From Ctenosaura bakeri (lineage: Eukaryota > Chordata > Lepidosauria > Squamata > Iguanidae): a DNA stretch of 64,000 nt. This document shows positions 53,510 to 64,000 of this stretch, in pieces (positions within the stretch are counted from its first letter, which is position 1; each line of letters begins with the position of its first letter). Under the pieces are notes generated by a model. The model had not been told where the DNA came from. It saw nothing but the letters and a program-made list of their open reading frames with translations, and searched no databases. The stretch is from positions 310,001-374,000 of the forward strand of contig CAOLHI010000963.1 in assembly GCA_948474755.1 (NCBI GenBank). The letters run 5' to 3'. The position numbers were made by a program, and so were the translations under genes.

Positions 53510-54285
53510 AAGAGAGTTGTACGTCAGCAACATATGGGGAATATTCTGTTCCTTTCTATAGTTACAGCACTAATCATGAAAGAAAAAAAAAGATGCACAG
53601 TTACAATTTTAAAGCAAGAAAGACTGCTGTGCCTTTGCAAAGCATATCTCGAACTCCGGGCTTACTTGTTATAACAGTCATACAGTGAGCTGACCCAGAA
53701 GTTATAAGATAATAGTCCTCTGTGGTCAGCTACACACTTCTGCTTTCCCTTGAAATACATCTCCATTTCAGGGGCAGCTTAGAACAGAAATGCTATTTGA
53801 ATTTTAGCAAAAAATAAATTACAGAACTCTTGAGAGTGAATCATCAGCAAATTGCTGGTAGACCATGGGTGGGCCTATTGATTAAATGGTCCTTGGCTTT
53901 TAATGGCAATAGAGAAGTGATGCTTTTTGCCTACAAATAAGCAAAGCCTTTAATAATATGGGAAAGGGCAAAAAGCCATAACGCATTACTGAGCAACTAG
54001 ACTTCAGAAAATGTTTCCCTGACTCCAACAGAGAAAGCTGGAGAGACATTCTTGTGCTATCAGGGTTAGGCCAAAACTATGGAATATACCAGAATCTGGT
54101 CCTAGAGGGCATATTCCCTTGACTGGGAATACTGGAACCAGTGAGAGCTCTTTAAAATGCACAACCAGACCCAATATGTGCAGTGGGGAGGGGAGATACA
54201 GTTTTAAAAGTTTTCTGCAGCTTAAAATTGTAGCTGATATGAAAAATGACTGATGACAGCGTGAAATGGAAAGGATTCTCTAGCC
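53510..54285. other. No recognisable feature
   Basis: No gene or repeat family was recognised. Confidence 0.4.
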
Positions 54286-54287
54286 CA

Positions 54288-54426
54288 CTAGTTCTCAGAG
54301 TTTTGACCTCCAGGTGTTTTCGAGTTTAGTTCCCAGAAACCCCAGCCAGCTTGGCCAGCTTATCAGGGATTCTGGGAGCTGAAGTCAAAAACATCTGGAA
54401 GACCAAAGATTGAGAACCATTGCTGT
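54288..54426. repeat. Palindromic repeat with GTTCTCAGAGTTTTGACC arms
   Basis: 'agttctcagagttttgacct' and 'ccaggtgttttcgagtttag' face 'gctgaagtcaaaaacatctg' and 'gaccaaagattgagaaccat'. 'ccagccagcttggccagctt' forms the centre. A MITE-like palindrome of about 140 bp. Confidence 0.65.
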
Positions 54427-54448
54427 AGAGCCCCAAGATCTAATCTTG

Positions 54449-54651
54449 GGCTATTTCTGCCCTACACTGTTATAGTGCTATTATTCCATGTTCAACATCC
54501 TATGGAATCCTGGGATTTGCAGTTTAGGGAGGGGCATTTAGAATTCTCAGCCAGAGAGCTCTTGGGCCTCAGTAAACTTATAAACCCCAGAATTCTACAG
54601 GATGTTGAAAGTGGAATAACAGTACTATAACAGTATAGTACGGAAATAGCC
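54449..54651. mobile_element. Palindromic MITE 'GGCCATTTC', long subtype
   Basis: GGCTATTTCTGCCCTACACT to GTATAGTACGGAAATAGCC. The centre AGAATTCTCAGCCAGAGAGC is identical in plan to the 3.96-kb copy but inverted relative to it. No matching 3-bp flanks were seen (TTG and ATA), so it may be older or the edge may be misjudged. Confidence 0.85.
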
Positions 54652-54749
54652 ATAGACATCTCTTTCCTTTGCAAACAGCTGCCACTGCTAATCTCCACAG
54701 AATATTCACTGATGCTCCCAGGATGAAAGAAATTATTCTAACACAGTGG

Positions 54750-54850
54750 CCCTCCAGCTTTTGGTGACATGCTGTTTCCTTCATCCTTTGCCATGCACTA
54801 TACTGGCCAAGACTCACAGGGATTGCAGGGCAACAAGAGCTGGAAGGTAA
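54750..54850. repeat. Small palindromic repeat fragment (weak)
   Basis: 'gtggccctccagcttttggt' resembles the arm of the 42.26-kb family. The opposing arm is decayed. Confidence 0.35.
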
Positions 54851-54956
54851 AATGACCTGTTTCGGAACTTAAGAAACCCTTTGATAAGTCATGCAAAGTG
54901 ATTATGACAAGTTTAGTGGTACCAGAAAATACCCAACATGACCTTCTTAACTGTTT

Positions 54957-54988
54957 GTGTTGTGTGTGTGTATGTATATGTATATATT
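54957..54988. repeat. (TG)n/(TATG)n tract
   Basis: Short TG and TATATG units. Low complexity. Confidence 0.75.
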
Positions 54989-54989
54989 T

Positions 54990-57812
54990 CTGTCTTGCCC
55001 TTGGTTTTTAAAAAGTGTCTCAATCCAAATAGAGTTTTGTCAGAGTGCACAACACTTCTTATGTAAAGTTTTCTACTAATACCCTTCTGCATTAGCAATC
55101 TCAAACTCCCACTTCTGAGTATTTTCTGCCAGTCTGTATAGACTTTAGAAGGCATGCAGAGTGACTTTGAGCAACTAAGCATGTGTGTACACACAAGAAA
55201 AGTGCTTTTTAAAAAAAAACTAAAGATCCAAACTGGTAGTATTAATAAGTGCCTTGGCTAGTCCAGGGCCTTGCTGTCTGAATAATCACATGACTCAGTG
55301 TTGTAGAAAGCATGGAAATGTTGTGTTGTGGTGGTGGTTGTGGTTGTTTAGGCTATATATCCCAGGATCCACCAACCAGCCTGGGTCTAGTGTTATGCAA
55401 ATATATTTCCTCCTGTATCTGAAGAGGTCTTGGAAGTAGATGTAGGGGGTTGGGATTTCTGGAATAATTGCCAAGGAGTGATAGTTAGCTTTCACATTTT
55501 AAACTGATATTTACATATTTAAGGGACACAGTAACCAGGCATTTATTAGTTAATCAAACAGGCCTGTAGCAAATAATAATCATAATGCAGCTTTCAGTAG
55601 CTAAAGTTTCTATAGAAGACTTTGCAAGGTCAGCTCATGCTGCAGGGATAGATAAGAATGTTTTTGTCTTAGAATGCCAGGGAAAAGTGTTCCTTTGCTA
55701 GGATGGGGTGATCTTCTCCTCTTTGCCTGGGAAAGTATGAGCAGTTTTCAGAGAAAGGGAAAAAGGATATTTAAATATCAGGAAAATTCAGATTGTTTAG
55801 TCGCATCTCAAGGGGGTGCATAATCAACCACAGACCAGCCTGGGAACCCTGACCACTGGCATCTAGTTCATCAAGAGGACACTGCTGAACATCAGCTGTG
55901 ATTATGGAGTGTTTTGAGCAGCTGAAGGGATGTGACCTGCCTTCATTTTTAGATCTGATTGCTGCATCCAACTTAATGCCTTCATGTAATCAATAAACCA
56001 CTGTTTAGGTATACTTGTGACTTCATTCCATTTTTGACAGACCCTTGAGCCTTAGCTGCCCTGGGAACTGATCGTGTCTTATTTTTCATATTATTTTGGG
56101 CAATCCTGTTTTGCCCTCTCCTTTGCTGCCATGCAAATAGCCAAATTTCTGAGCCTATATTGTTCTGGCTGAGTTCTATTCTCACATACACATGGAGCTG
56201 CCATAGGCCACACCACCTGTCTCTACTGAAACCAGAGATGACCAGATTGTTACTTTAAAAAAAAACTTTCAAAATCAGTGTAGCCTGCATCTTGTTTTAG
56301 AGGAAAATTGTGCTTCCTGGGGGCTTCTGGAGGCCTGGTTCTACCACTAAAAAAACAGAGGGAGAAGGCACTCTTAGGAATTTCATACAGATAGACCATA
56401 TAATTCCTGCCTCTTACATGCTCTATACTTACCTGTAACCAGTGCGATCAACTTCTTTAATAATCTACTAAACCTCTTTTAATCTTTTTTTTTCTTTTAT
56501 TTGATAAATAAAAATACGATTTAAAAAATCTACTAAAACCCATAGCTGGAGAAGAAATATATTTATTTTCAAAATGCAATATGCCACTCTTCTAATGTGC
56601 TCAATATGTGTTATAATGACATAAGGAAGGGGGAGAGAAATTAAATTTGTAACAATAAAATCAGTAAAAATAATATAGACAAAATGTCTGTCTGTCTATC
56701 AGCCTTTACATACTGGCTAAATATTACTGCCAAAAATAAGGCAAAACAGGGGGATGGAATATACACTGGCCACAGTATGAAACTGATTTTTTTGTCTGAA
56801 GAAGTGCCTGAACTGGTTTTTCATCTATAATGCAGTTTTGAAGCTGACTTTTTTATGTAATGCCATCTGAAAGAGTTAATCTTTCTTGATATAGATCCAC
56901 TAAAGATTTCTTTGCAGGAATGCTAAGATGTCTCTATGGGTCACTTGAGACTGTTAGGAAACTATTCATAATGCATTTATGAAGGGAGACAAAGGGCAAC
57001 CGCATAAAAGAACGATAAACTACTCATCAGTCTTGCCTTGTATACCCAAGAGTCATTCCTGCTGCTCCTTTCCACATCAACCTTTTGTTTCCTAATGAGG
57101 ATCACTGGGAATAAGCCACTTAAAATGTGTCAGATATCCAGTCAAATTTACATACCCTATTGGACAGCTCTGATGCCTTCATTTGGAATACCAAACTTTT
57201 GTATTGGAAGCCAGAATGATGCCATATGTGGTTTAGAGAAAACAGGAATGTGCTGGATATTTGTTTTGTTTATTTTGCAGATTAGGAAGGCACCATATTG
57301 CCTTCAAGCAAGCAAAGGCAGGCAAACAGTTAGCAGTGACCACCATCTGCCCTGCCTTCCCACATCTATGGACCAAATCCATCAAAATATTTTCTAGCCA
57401 CCAACCATCTCCCCTGCATGCAGCATTATTTTTGTGAATAGAAATAATGTTCTTTCCCAGGACTCATTTGTTCCCACACATTCTTCCCCAGACTTGTTGT
57501 TCAAAGCTGGGCCAAACAAGTCTCAAAAGGAATCTTGGTTTATATTCTGCCTCTCATTCAAGTAACCAAGGCCCTTTAAATGGTCTTCCATCTTGTTTTT
57601 ATCCTTGAGTTGGCCAGGCCCCTCTATAGTTTTACATTTTCTGTGATCAAGCCAAGAGCTTCTGTCTTGATTCACTAGGCCCAAACTCCATTTTGATCCA
57701 CGGACCTCAAAGAAGAAGTCGTACTCAACTGAAATAAAATGAACTGCAAACACATGAAATAGATCTGCCAGGAAGATACCTGCAGTGTCATGTTTTGTGT
57801 TAGAGTGTTCTC
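54990..57812. other. 2.8 kb without a supported gene or repeat
   Basis: No repeat family was recognised. A 119-codon plus frame at 57038-57397 crosses an acceptor-like TTTATTTTGCAG (about 57270-57281) but has no recognised product, so it is not called. Confidence 0.4.
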
Positions 57813-57815
57813 TAA

Positions 57816-58237
57816 GGCCCTTTTCGTGCACCACCTCCAACCAGCAATGGCCACAGGAGCGCCACGGGATCACAATGATGGTTCTGCATGATGTCATTGC
57901 AATCCATGGCAATCTCATAGCAACCTGTTGCAATCATGGATTAAATCATTATCGGGTTTCTACAGACAATGACACGTGATTGCACAGTCCTCCCACCTCC
58001 CTCCCACACTTACCTGCCATGTGGAATGTTGGGAAGTGCAATGGCTGTGCTTCTTCCCCCAGTGCAACCTGGGAAACGGCTGCACTGTGGAAGGGAGCGG
58101 TGAAGCCATCATGCTTCCTCCCATCCAGCAGGCAGCCAGTGCAGAGGGGAGCATGAGAAAAGCACTCCCCTCCCAGGAGAGGTTTTCACTGGATTCCTGT
58201 GTGATGGCTTTGGAACCAGGTAAGGTGTGGAAGGGCC
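57816..58237. mobile_element. GC-rich GGCCCTT-ended element, copy 2 (PIF/Harbinger-like, non-autonomous)
   Basis: The 422-bp element starts GGCCCTTTTCGTGCACCACC and ends AGGTGTGGAAGGGCC. TAA flanks it on both sides (57813-57815 and 58238-58240). It is inverted relative to copy 1: 'gcttcttcccccagtgcaac', 'ctgggaaacggctgcactgt' and 'ggaaggg' lie 140-190 bp from its right end, as their complements lie from the left end of copy 1. Lengths agree to 3 bp. No transposase frame. Confidence 0.82.
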
Positions 58238-58399
58238 TAAGATCACACATTATTTAAAGGAAGCATTTCATATTTCTAGTGCCTAATTGGCTATTTTTCA
58301 CCTCAACCACCACGCATTGCACCTTCTCTCACTCTTTCTGAAAGTGCCTGGCTGGAAAACTACACAGTGAAGCAATCCCAGCTTAAAATACAAATTCTA

Positions 58400-58530
58400 G
58401 AATCATAGCTAAGTTAGCCTGCTGTTGCAGCCAAGCCTCCTGTGGCTTTCTAAACCCTAGCAGATTTGTTGTGGCATAATATTTTTGGGAACTAGAGCTC
58501 CATTTGTCAGAAGTGTGAAGTCGATACACA
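58400..58530 (-). repeat. Dispersed sauropsid repeat fragment
   Basis: 'ctgttgcagccaagcctcct' and 'agcagatttgttgtggcata' with 'actagagctccatttgtcag' form the reverse of a repeat whose other end is seen at 45.74 kb. Its class is not assigned. A short (CA)n follows at 58531-58541. Confidence 0.45.
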
Positions 58531-58709
58531 CACACACACCTACATAGGTACACCAAAACAGTAAGGCCAAAAGGCCGGTAAAGGCAGGGAGCTGTAGATT
58601 TGTCATGTTCAGAATATACAGGTACACAAGATAAAAGAGATAAAATTATCATTACTACACCCAGCTCCTTGCTGTGTCTGGGGTGGAGAACTCCTGTCAT
58701 ATTATTGCA

Positions 58710-59610
58710 TTTTGCATTCTAACAAAGTCATTAAGAAGTCAAAAGGTTCAATATTGATTAAGGAAACCCTTTATTATCTGTTTCAATGAAGATTGGCCTT
58801 GTTTGTAAGCAAAATTAGTTGGGGGGATACTACTAACATATCAATACATATAGAACTTTGTCCACCTGACATGAAGTCAATGAATCCATAAGGGCAGGTT
58901 AAATCATTGCTTAATTAGATATATCTACTTAGATTTCTTAAAATGTTCCTGCTGTTAAAAGATATCATTAAATGCAAGTGCCCAACCACAGCAAAAACTG
59001 ATTATGAAAATTAACACAGCTTATCAAAACCAATAAAACCTTAAAGTCAAAACCTGACCTTGGAAATCATATGTACAAGAGATACAATTACCTGTAACAA
59101 GTTGCTGGAAGAGGGAGTGTAATGAGGGAATAATGAAGTTATATTTCAAAAGTAAAAGTAATGAATGGGAAATATATATTGGGTATCTAGCAATATCTTT
59201 TAAGTTAAACTTAAATGGAATTTTTATGCATTTTAAAAGGCATTTGGACAAGATTTTTTTTCAAATTTTATGTCATTGTTAATACTAGTCCCTCCCCCCC
59301 CAAAAAAATTAACAAATAAAATGAAATTTTAATGATTAATGCTTCAAGCAACCTAACAAGGTATTTCCTACCATTGTATCAAGTGATGCCAACAACTTAC
59401 TTTTTAAATATGACTGTCTAAAAGTATATATCCAAACTCTGGATAAAAACATTAACATTCATAGAGATAAAATGAAATGGTTCAGAATACCAGTGACCAA
59501 GTTTCAAAGAGAAAGCTGTGTTTGTCTGCAGACATCAGACTAACCATGAAACCTTTCCCTGAAAATAAATTGATTAGTCTTAAAATACCACCCAGGACTC
59601 TTCTTTCCTT
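58710..59610. other. No recognisable feature
   Basis: AT-rich sequence with C and A runs near 59292-59307. No gene or repeat was recognised. Confidence 0.4.
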
Positions 59611-59615
59611 CTCAG

Positions 59616-59785
59616 CGGACAGCTATTCTGACTGTCAACCATATAAAGCAAGAACTTTTCATGTTTCACTGATAAACATGTACCATCAAGCTCATAGATT
59701 ACAACAAGCAGAGACCAGATGCAATGCAGAAAGGTTATTGCAGAGCTATTATGGCAAATGTCATCTGACCCTCAACATGCTACAG
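59616..59785 (+). other. Candidate internal exon, unidentified (low confidence)
   Basis: An excellent acceptor (CTCTTCTTTCCTTCTCAG, ending 59615) and a strong donor (ACAG then GTGAGA, from 59786) enclose 170 bases that are open throughout, phase 1 in and phase 0 out. The encoded 56 residues include LINMYHQAHRLQQAETRCNA and RLLQSYYGKCHLTLNMLQ, with helical, coiled-coil-like composition. I do not recognise the protein. No matching exon was found in the window, so it could be chance, a pseudo-exon, or part of a gene extending beyond it. Confidence 0.3.
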
Positions 59786-59789
59786 GTGA

Positions 59790-60265
59790 GAAAAGGAGAC
59801 AATCTAAATATGTTGACAAATAAAGATTAAAGGTGATCCAAGGAAGCCTCAGATATTTTACAAATTTGGCCAGAATAGTCTTGGCTATGCATGTGGTGAA
59901 GGAGGAGGTAAAACATCCTATGTCCATCTATAAGTAGGAAATATGTCCCCCCAGCTTTGGGGTCCATGTGAACACTACACCAGCTCAAGTTTGCCTAATC
60001 CAAGCCTGATTTAAAGATAAAGAACTGTCATAAGAGAGAGAAGAACTCTTAAAATAGGACCTCTCAGCTGTTCGCCCTCAACAGCATAATGGGGAGGAAG
60101 ATATTGGTACTGTGCATGCCTGATGCTAAGGCATCAGAGATTAAAAAAAAAGTCTGGGCTCTGCATACCTTGGAGAACATTTACTCCCTGGCCATTAAAG
60201 CTCATTAGGTAGGCTAGTATCAGGATATTCAAAACTGACTACTACACTGAATTACTTCATAAGAC
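59790..60265. other. No recognisable feature
   Basis: No gene or repeat family was recognised. Confidence 0.4.
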
Positions 60266-60267
60266 TG

Positions 60268-60375
60268 CAAAAAGAACCATCCTGGATCAAACCAGAGGCC
60301 TATCTTCTCCAGAATTTTGTCTATACAATGGCCTCAGGCTGCCTCCATTGTGAGGCCAAGCAAGCCTGTTCATTG
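60268..60375 (-). mobile_element. CR1-type LINE 3' fragment
   Basis: 'agaaccatcctggatcaaac' and 'cagaggcctatcttctccag' correspond to the reversed CR1/L3 3' end (CCTGGATCAGACCAGAGGCC type). Confidence 0.5.
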
Positions 60376-60379
60376 TGCT

Positions 60380-60825
60380 CTTTTGAGAAGGTCACGAAAG
60401 TTATCAAAGCGTGTTATGCCAGGGTTTCAATAACATGCTGTTCTCTGCTGGTTGTGTATGATTGCTGTTCTATAGTGTTTTCCATAAGCATTCTTCAGTC
60501 TTTGTTTTCCTGTTTTTAAATCTCAGTGATACTGCTCCTACGTGGTGCTCTTAACCATGAAATTATCCTTCATAACTCATGGAAGTCTATGAAAACAGTA
60601 GTTGGAGGCAGATAAGAATTGCCTTCTATCTTTAAGCTTTCTGTGTTTTTCACCTCTCTCTCTCTCTCCCTCAATCTCAGTCTCTCAATCTCTCTTTTTT
60701 TCTTTTTTCAAACAACACTATTGAGGAAGAGAAGGAAACGCCTTTCATCACTATCTTGCTAGAAAACTGAGATATAATATTCATTTTCATAAAATAAATT
60801 AAATAATAGCCCTTCTAAAGAACTA
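60380..60825. repeat. No gene; (CT)n-rich tract at about 60652-60700
   Basis: TCTC-rich low-complexity sequence is the only recognised structure. Confidence 0.6.
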
Positions 60826-60826
60826 C

Positions 60827-61010
60827 TTGTTGTTGTTGTTGGTGTGCGCCTTTAAGTTGTCTCCAACTTATGGTGATTCTAAGTGAACATACCATGGAGT
60901 TTTCTGGGGGCTGAGTGTGTTACACACCCAAGGTCACTCAGTGGGTTTTCATGACCAAGCCCTTGGTATCCAGGGTTGTAGTTCAATGCTGAACCACTAC
61001 ACCATGTTTG
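60827..61010 (-). mobile_element. Sauria SINE, near full length
   Basis: TTGTTGTTGTTGG tail, 'gcctttaagttgtctccaac', 'ttatggtgattctaagtgaa', 'ccaaggtcactcagtgggtt' and 'gctgaaccactacaccatgt' (head complement) occur in order. Confidence 0.88.
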
Positions 61011-61294
61011 CTATCGTTCTAAGGAACTATAGGGAGATAAATCCAGAGCTGCGATCACCTAGGCTGTCCAAAATAGTTCACTATGGTTTTCACAGAAATA
61101 TTCCAAATAGAATTGCCACAAAAATTTCTGATGAAATATGAAGTGCACAACAATTGTCAAACATACAATGCACACAATGCAGAAGGCTATATTTATGTCA
61201 CCCATGAAAAAGATGGTAGATTGGACTACACAGGGAAGGTTTGCAAGAACAGACCAGTTCTCAACATGTTTCCAAACATATAAATTGTCCTTCT

Positions 61295-61532
61295 TGTTGT
61301 TGTTGTTGTGTATCTTCAAGTCATGTTTGACTTATGGTGACCCTAAGGAAAATCTATTATGGGGTTTTCTGGCAAGATTTGTTCAAAGGAGGATTGCCCC
61401 TGTCTTACTCTGAGGCTCAGAGCATGTGATTTGTCCAAGGTCACCCAGTGAATTTCCATGGCCAAGTGGGGACTCTAGTCTCCAGAGTTCTAGTCCAACA
61501 CACAAACCTTTACACCATGCTGGGTCTCCCTA
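61295..61532 (-). mobile_element. Sauria SINE, full length
   Basis: (GTT)n tail, 'tatcttcaagtcatgtttga', 'gggttttctggcaagatttg', 'aggattgcccctgtcttact', 'ccaaggtcacccagtgaatt' and 'ctttacaccatgctgggtct' give the complete family order. Two Sauria SINEs lie within 700 bp in the same orientation. Confidence 0.92.
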
Positions 61533-61534
61533 AA

Positions 61535-62770
61535 TTCTAAATTGTTAAAAATGTACCAACAGCAAAGTGGCACCACAGTGCTAAACGCTCTGCTTGAAAT
61601 GATGGTGGAGATGACCCCAGGGATGTATGGCAACACCAAGAAGGGCTCTCCAGGTGATCTTAAGGACTGAATGTGTCTGGTGAAGGTGGTCTCAACCAGG
61701 TCTATTTGGGGAAGGAGGTTATCTTGGGTAATACACAAAGAAATCTAAGGGAAGCCAAAAAGAGTTCTAAGATGGCTAGAAACGTTTCTGGCATATCTTT
61801 AATCAGTGAGATTAAGGATGTCCTGTTTTAAAGGAATTTTAGAGTGTTTTATATGCAACATTTCTGGATCCCACAGTGCACCCTTGCTGAGAACTAGCAG
61901 GGGACATACAGGTAGTAACAAGTTCCTTTTCAAAATATAAAGCTCCAACTATTGCAATAAAAACCTGTAAAAAGCTAGCAACAGCCCCTATTATTAACGC
62001 ATGGCACACTGAAATGGACGGTTGGCATATGAATGAAATATGTGGATCCCTGACAAAAGTGAACAAAAAAATGTGCATATATTTCAGCTGTTTCGACAGC
62101 AACTGTCTCTCTGCTTCCAGAAATAGAAACCACCTTGAGTGTGTTTGTCAAAGATCCCATGTGTCTACTGAAATATCACCAGCAAGAATGAATAAACATT
62201 CACAAACCTGCCTTGAATAGCCTCCATATCATTTTGCTACTCACCTCAACAGTGGTGCTTCTTGTTCAGAGCACATCGAATGCAGCAGAGTTGGGGAGGA
62301 AACAATTCATTCCCTTGTGGGCTTCCGTAGTGTAATCTCTTGAAATCCCTTCACCTTTCTCCTTTCAAAATCCCCACTCATGGACCTCTTTCCGGAGTCT
62401 AGACAGATTCTATTCACACTGGCTGGACAATAGCTGGATGTATTTCTTACTTTAGCCAGGGGAGGGGTGTGAAAACATGCATGCTGTTTCTATAGGGGGA
62501 GCTGCCTGGACTGTGTCTGTTACAATGTGTGCAGTGCAATGATTTCATGCAGATTTAGGAATCAGACTTCATTCTTTCACATCCTCCTGCTAACAACAAT
62601 CTGCCAAGTGACATTTCCACTAGTACCTCCCGCCCCCTATAACTTTGTGCATATTCCTTTACCTCTTGTAGCAAAAGCTTTTTATTCCTAAGCCATTTTA
62701 AACTGGAGGTGTAGGAGGAAGAGAAGGAGAGGGGACTGGAAAAAAATAACAGAAAGTTGTTAGTATTTAA
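61535..62770. other. No recognisable feature
   Basis: No gene or repeat family was recognised. Confidence 0.4.
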
Positions 62771-62777
62771 TAACCAG

Positions 62778-62965
62778 TCATTGTGGCATGGTGGTTTGAG
62801 CACTGGACTACAATCCTTGAGACCAGGATTCAGTTCCCCCCTCAACCATGGAAACTATTGTATGTTATACACTCTCAGCCCCAGAAAACCCTGTGATAGG
62901 TTTACCTTAGGATTGCCATAAGTTGGAAATGACTCAAAGGCACACAACGAAAACAACATGTTTGG
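62778..62965 (+). mobile_element. Sauria SINE, full length
   Basis: The head CATTGTGGCATGGTGGTTTG, 'gagaccaggattcagttccc' (box B), 'aaaaccctgtgataggttta', 'attgccataagttggaaatg' and 'aaaggcacacaacgaaaaca' are present in order. A short internal deletion relative to the 61.3-kb copy. Confidence 0.9.
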
Positions 62966-62969
62966 TGCC

Positions 62970-64000
62970 CATCAAAACATGCATTGTGTTCATTTGATTA
63001 CTTATCGTATGCTTCCTTTGCTCCAGTGAACTCAGTGGTACACGTGGCTCTCCTACTCTTTTTTCAGGTCAGGCTGAGAGTAAATGACTGATCCTGGAGT
63101 ACTTAGTGAGTTGCATGGCCTACTGATGACCAGAATCTGGATCCCTCTAGTCTATACTGGCTTTCTTAGGGAAGCCGTTTACTTTTCTGGTCTAACAGCT
63201 GTGATACATTTCAGCAATTTGGGGATCTGTACCTGTGTAAGGAATCTGTGGCTATGATTAGCAATTAATTTTCAGCTTGAGACATATTTTGACTTGCACA
63301 CCAACATTATTCTACCACTGGCTCACTCCTGTGAAAACTGAGTTGCAGACAAAGGCCTGTTAAATGAGCCTCTTCTTCCACAATGTGATTATAAATAAAA
63401 ATTTTATCAGCATTCTCCCCAGATACATTGCACATACTCAGTTTTGGTACACCTCCCATGGATATGAGTAAGCAAATACAGTGCATTAGGAGAGAATGTT
63501 TATACTGGAAAGTGAAGGATCATTGTACAAAGAGGATTAGGATGGCATGTCCCATTACTTTTTGGGCCCACTTCTTGGCCTATGATACCAGCTTTCTTAG
63601 CTTATTTCTTCCAGGAATCTTTGCATCTTCAACTGATGCTAAATTTTTGCTTTTACTAATGTCAAACTTCCATAGCCTTGCATCTGGCTATTAGTAGCAT
63701 TGTTTGGCGCAGTCTTGGGATGCAGGGAGGAACTTGTACCAACCCCCTGTAAAGATGCATCCCTAAAACACTAGATGTAAACATAAATAAGCAGTGAGTA
63801 GAATAACCACTTTGATCAGTTTGTTTGGATAAACATTAAATACAGGCACAATAGCACCAGTTGGGAAAAGGTGCTATTGATGGGAGTTTAGAGCCAACAT
63901 ACTCCAGAGTGGTTTTGTCTATAAAAACTCCTGCAGATTTGGCTTGAAAGAGCTCAGTGCAGACAAAACGAACCAGATCGATGCTGCACACCACTGGCCT
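62970..64000. other. No recognisable feature
   Basis: No supported gene or repeat to the end of the window. A plus frame of 88 codons at 63428-63694 has no supporting signal. Confidence 0.4.

Noticed and set aside
57038..57397. Possible plus-strand exon after TTTATTTTGCAG
   Set aside because: The frame stays open on both sides of the acceptor, and the peptide has no recognisable character.
57523..57933. 136-codon minus-strand frame
   Set aside because: It runs from unannotated sequence into the GC-rich transposon at 57816 and so cannot be a single conserved protein.
57976..58257. Two opposed frames of more than 90 codons
   Set aside because: They lie inside the GC-rich non-autonomous element. 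Copy 1 does not preserve them.
1..64000. CRISPR array, operon, phage or other prokaryotic system
   Set aside because: There are no regularly spaced direct repeats with unique spacers, no dense collinear genes and no ribosome binding sites. All evidence points to vertebrate nuclear DNA.

Overview
This window reads as vertebrate nuclear DNA from a squamate reptile, probably an iguanian-type lizard. The sequence is AT-rich and no open frame is long enough to be an ordinary intact gene. The repeat content is diagnostic: Sauria SINEs (tRNA-like head, Bov-B-like tail), Bov-B/RTE, CR1, L2 and L1 LINE fragments, a 5S-rRNA-headed SINE, MIR-type SINEs and several palindromic DNA-transposon families. 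The species cannot be named from the sequence. I see no prokaryotic genes, CRISPR arrays or operons.

Layout. 0-8 kb holds scattered SINE, L2, CR1 and Bov-B pieces, a palindromic MITE (3.96 kb) and a CR1 3' end (6.3-6.8 kb). 8-20 kb is mostly unannotatable sequence with a GTATATTCCC-ended DNA transposon (11.3-11.8 kb), two more MITEs, two tRNA-headed SINEs and a pogo-like element (14.9 kb). 20.09-20.86 kb is a GC-rich element bounded by about 45-bp imperfect inverted repeats. 20.99-24.34 kb is a layered nest: an old plus-strand CR1 carries a minus-strand CR1, a 1.9-kb minus-strand Bov-B and a Sauria SINE. 24-38 kb contains an unclassified dispersed repeat family, SINE-in-SINE and MITE-in-SINE insertions (28.4, 32.5 and 36.9 kb). 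38.3-39.7 kb is a decayed L2 reverse transcriptase. 44.6-45.7 kb is an L1 fragment with a perfect 13-bp target duplication inside a Sauria SINE. 46.2-47.5 kb holds a Tigger/pogo-like element and a probable solo LTR. 49.8-50.2 kb and 57.8-58.2 kb are two copies of a GC-rich family of about 420 bp that looks like a non-autonomous PIF/Harbinger-type transposon.

The only hints of host coding sequence are two weak candidate exons with good splice-site context (minus strand near 30.5 kb, plus strand near 59.7 kb) and one orphan open frame (49.3 kb); none is recognised. The window is best read as intronic or intergenic DNA. Its main interest is the relative-age record given by nested insertions and the non-autonomous transposon families. 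Boundaries of old repeats are approximate, usually to within 5-20 bases.
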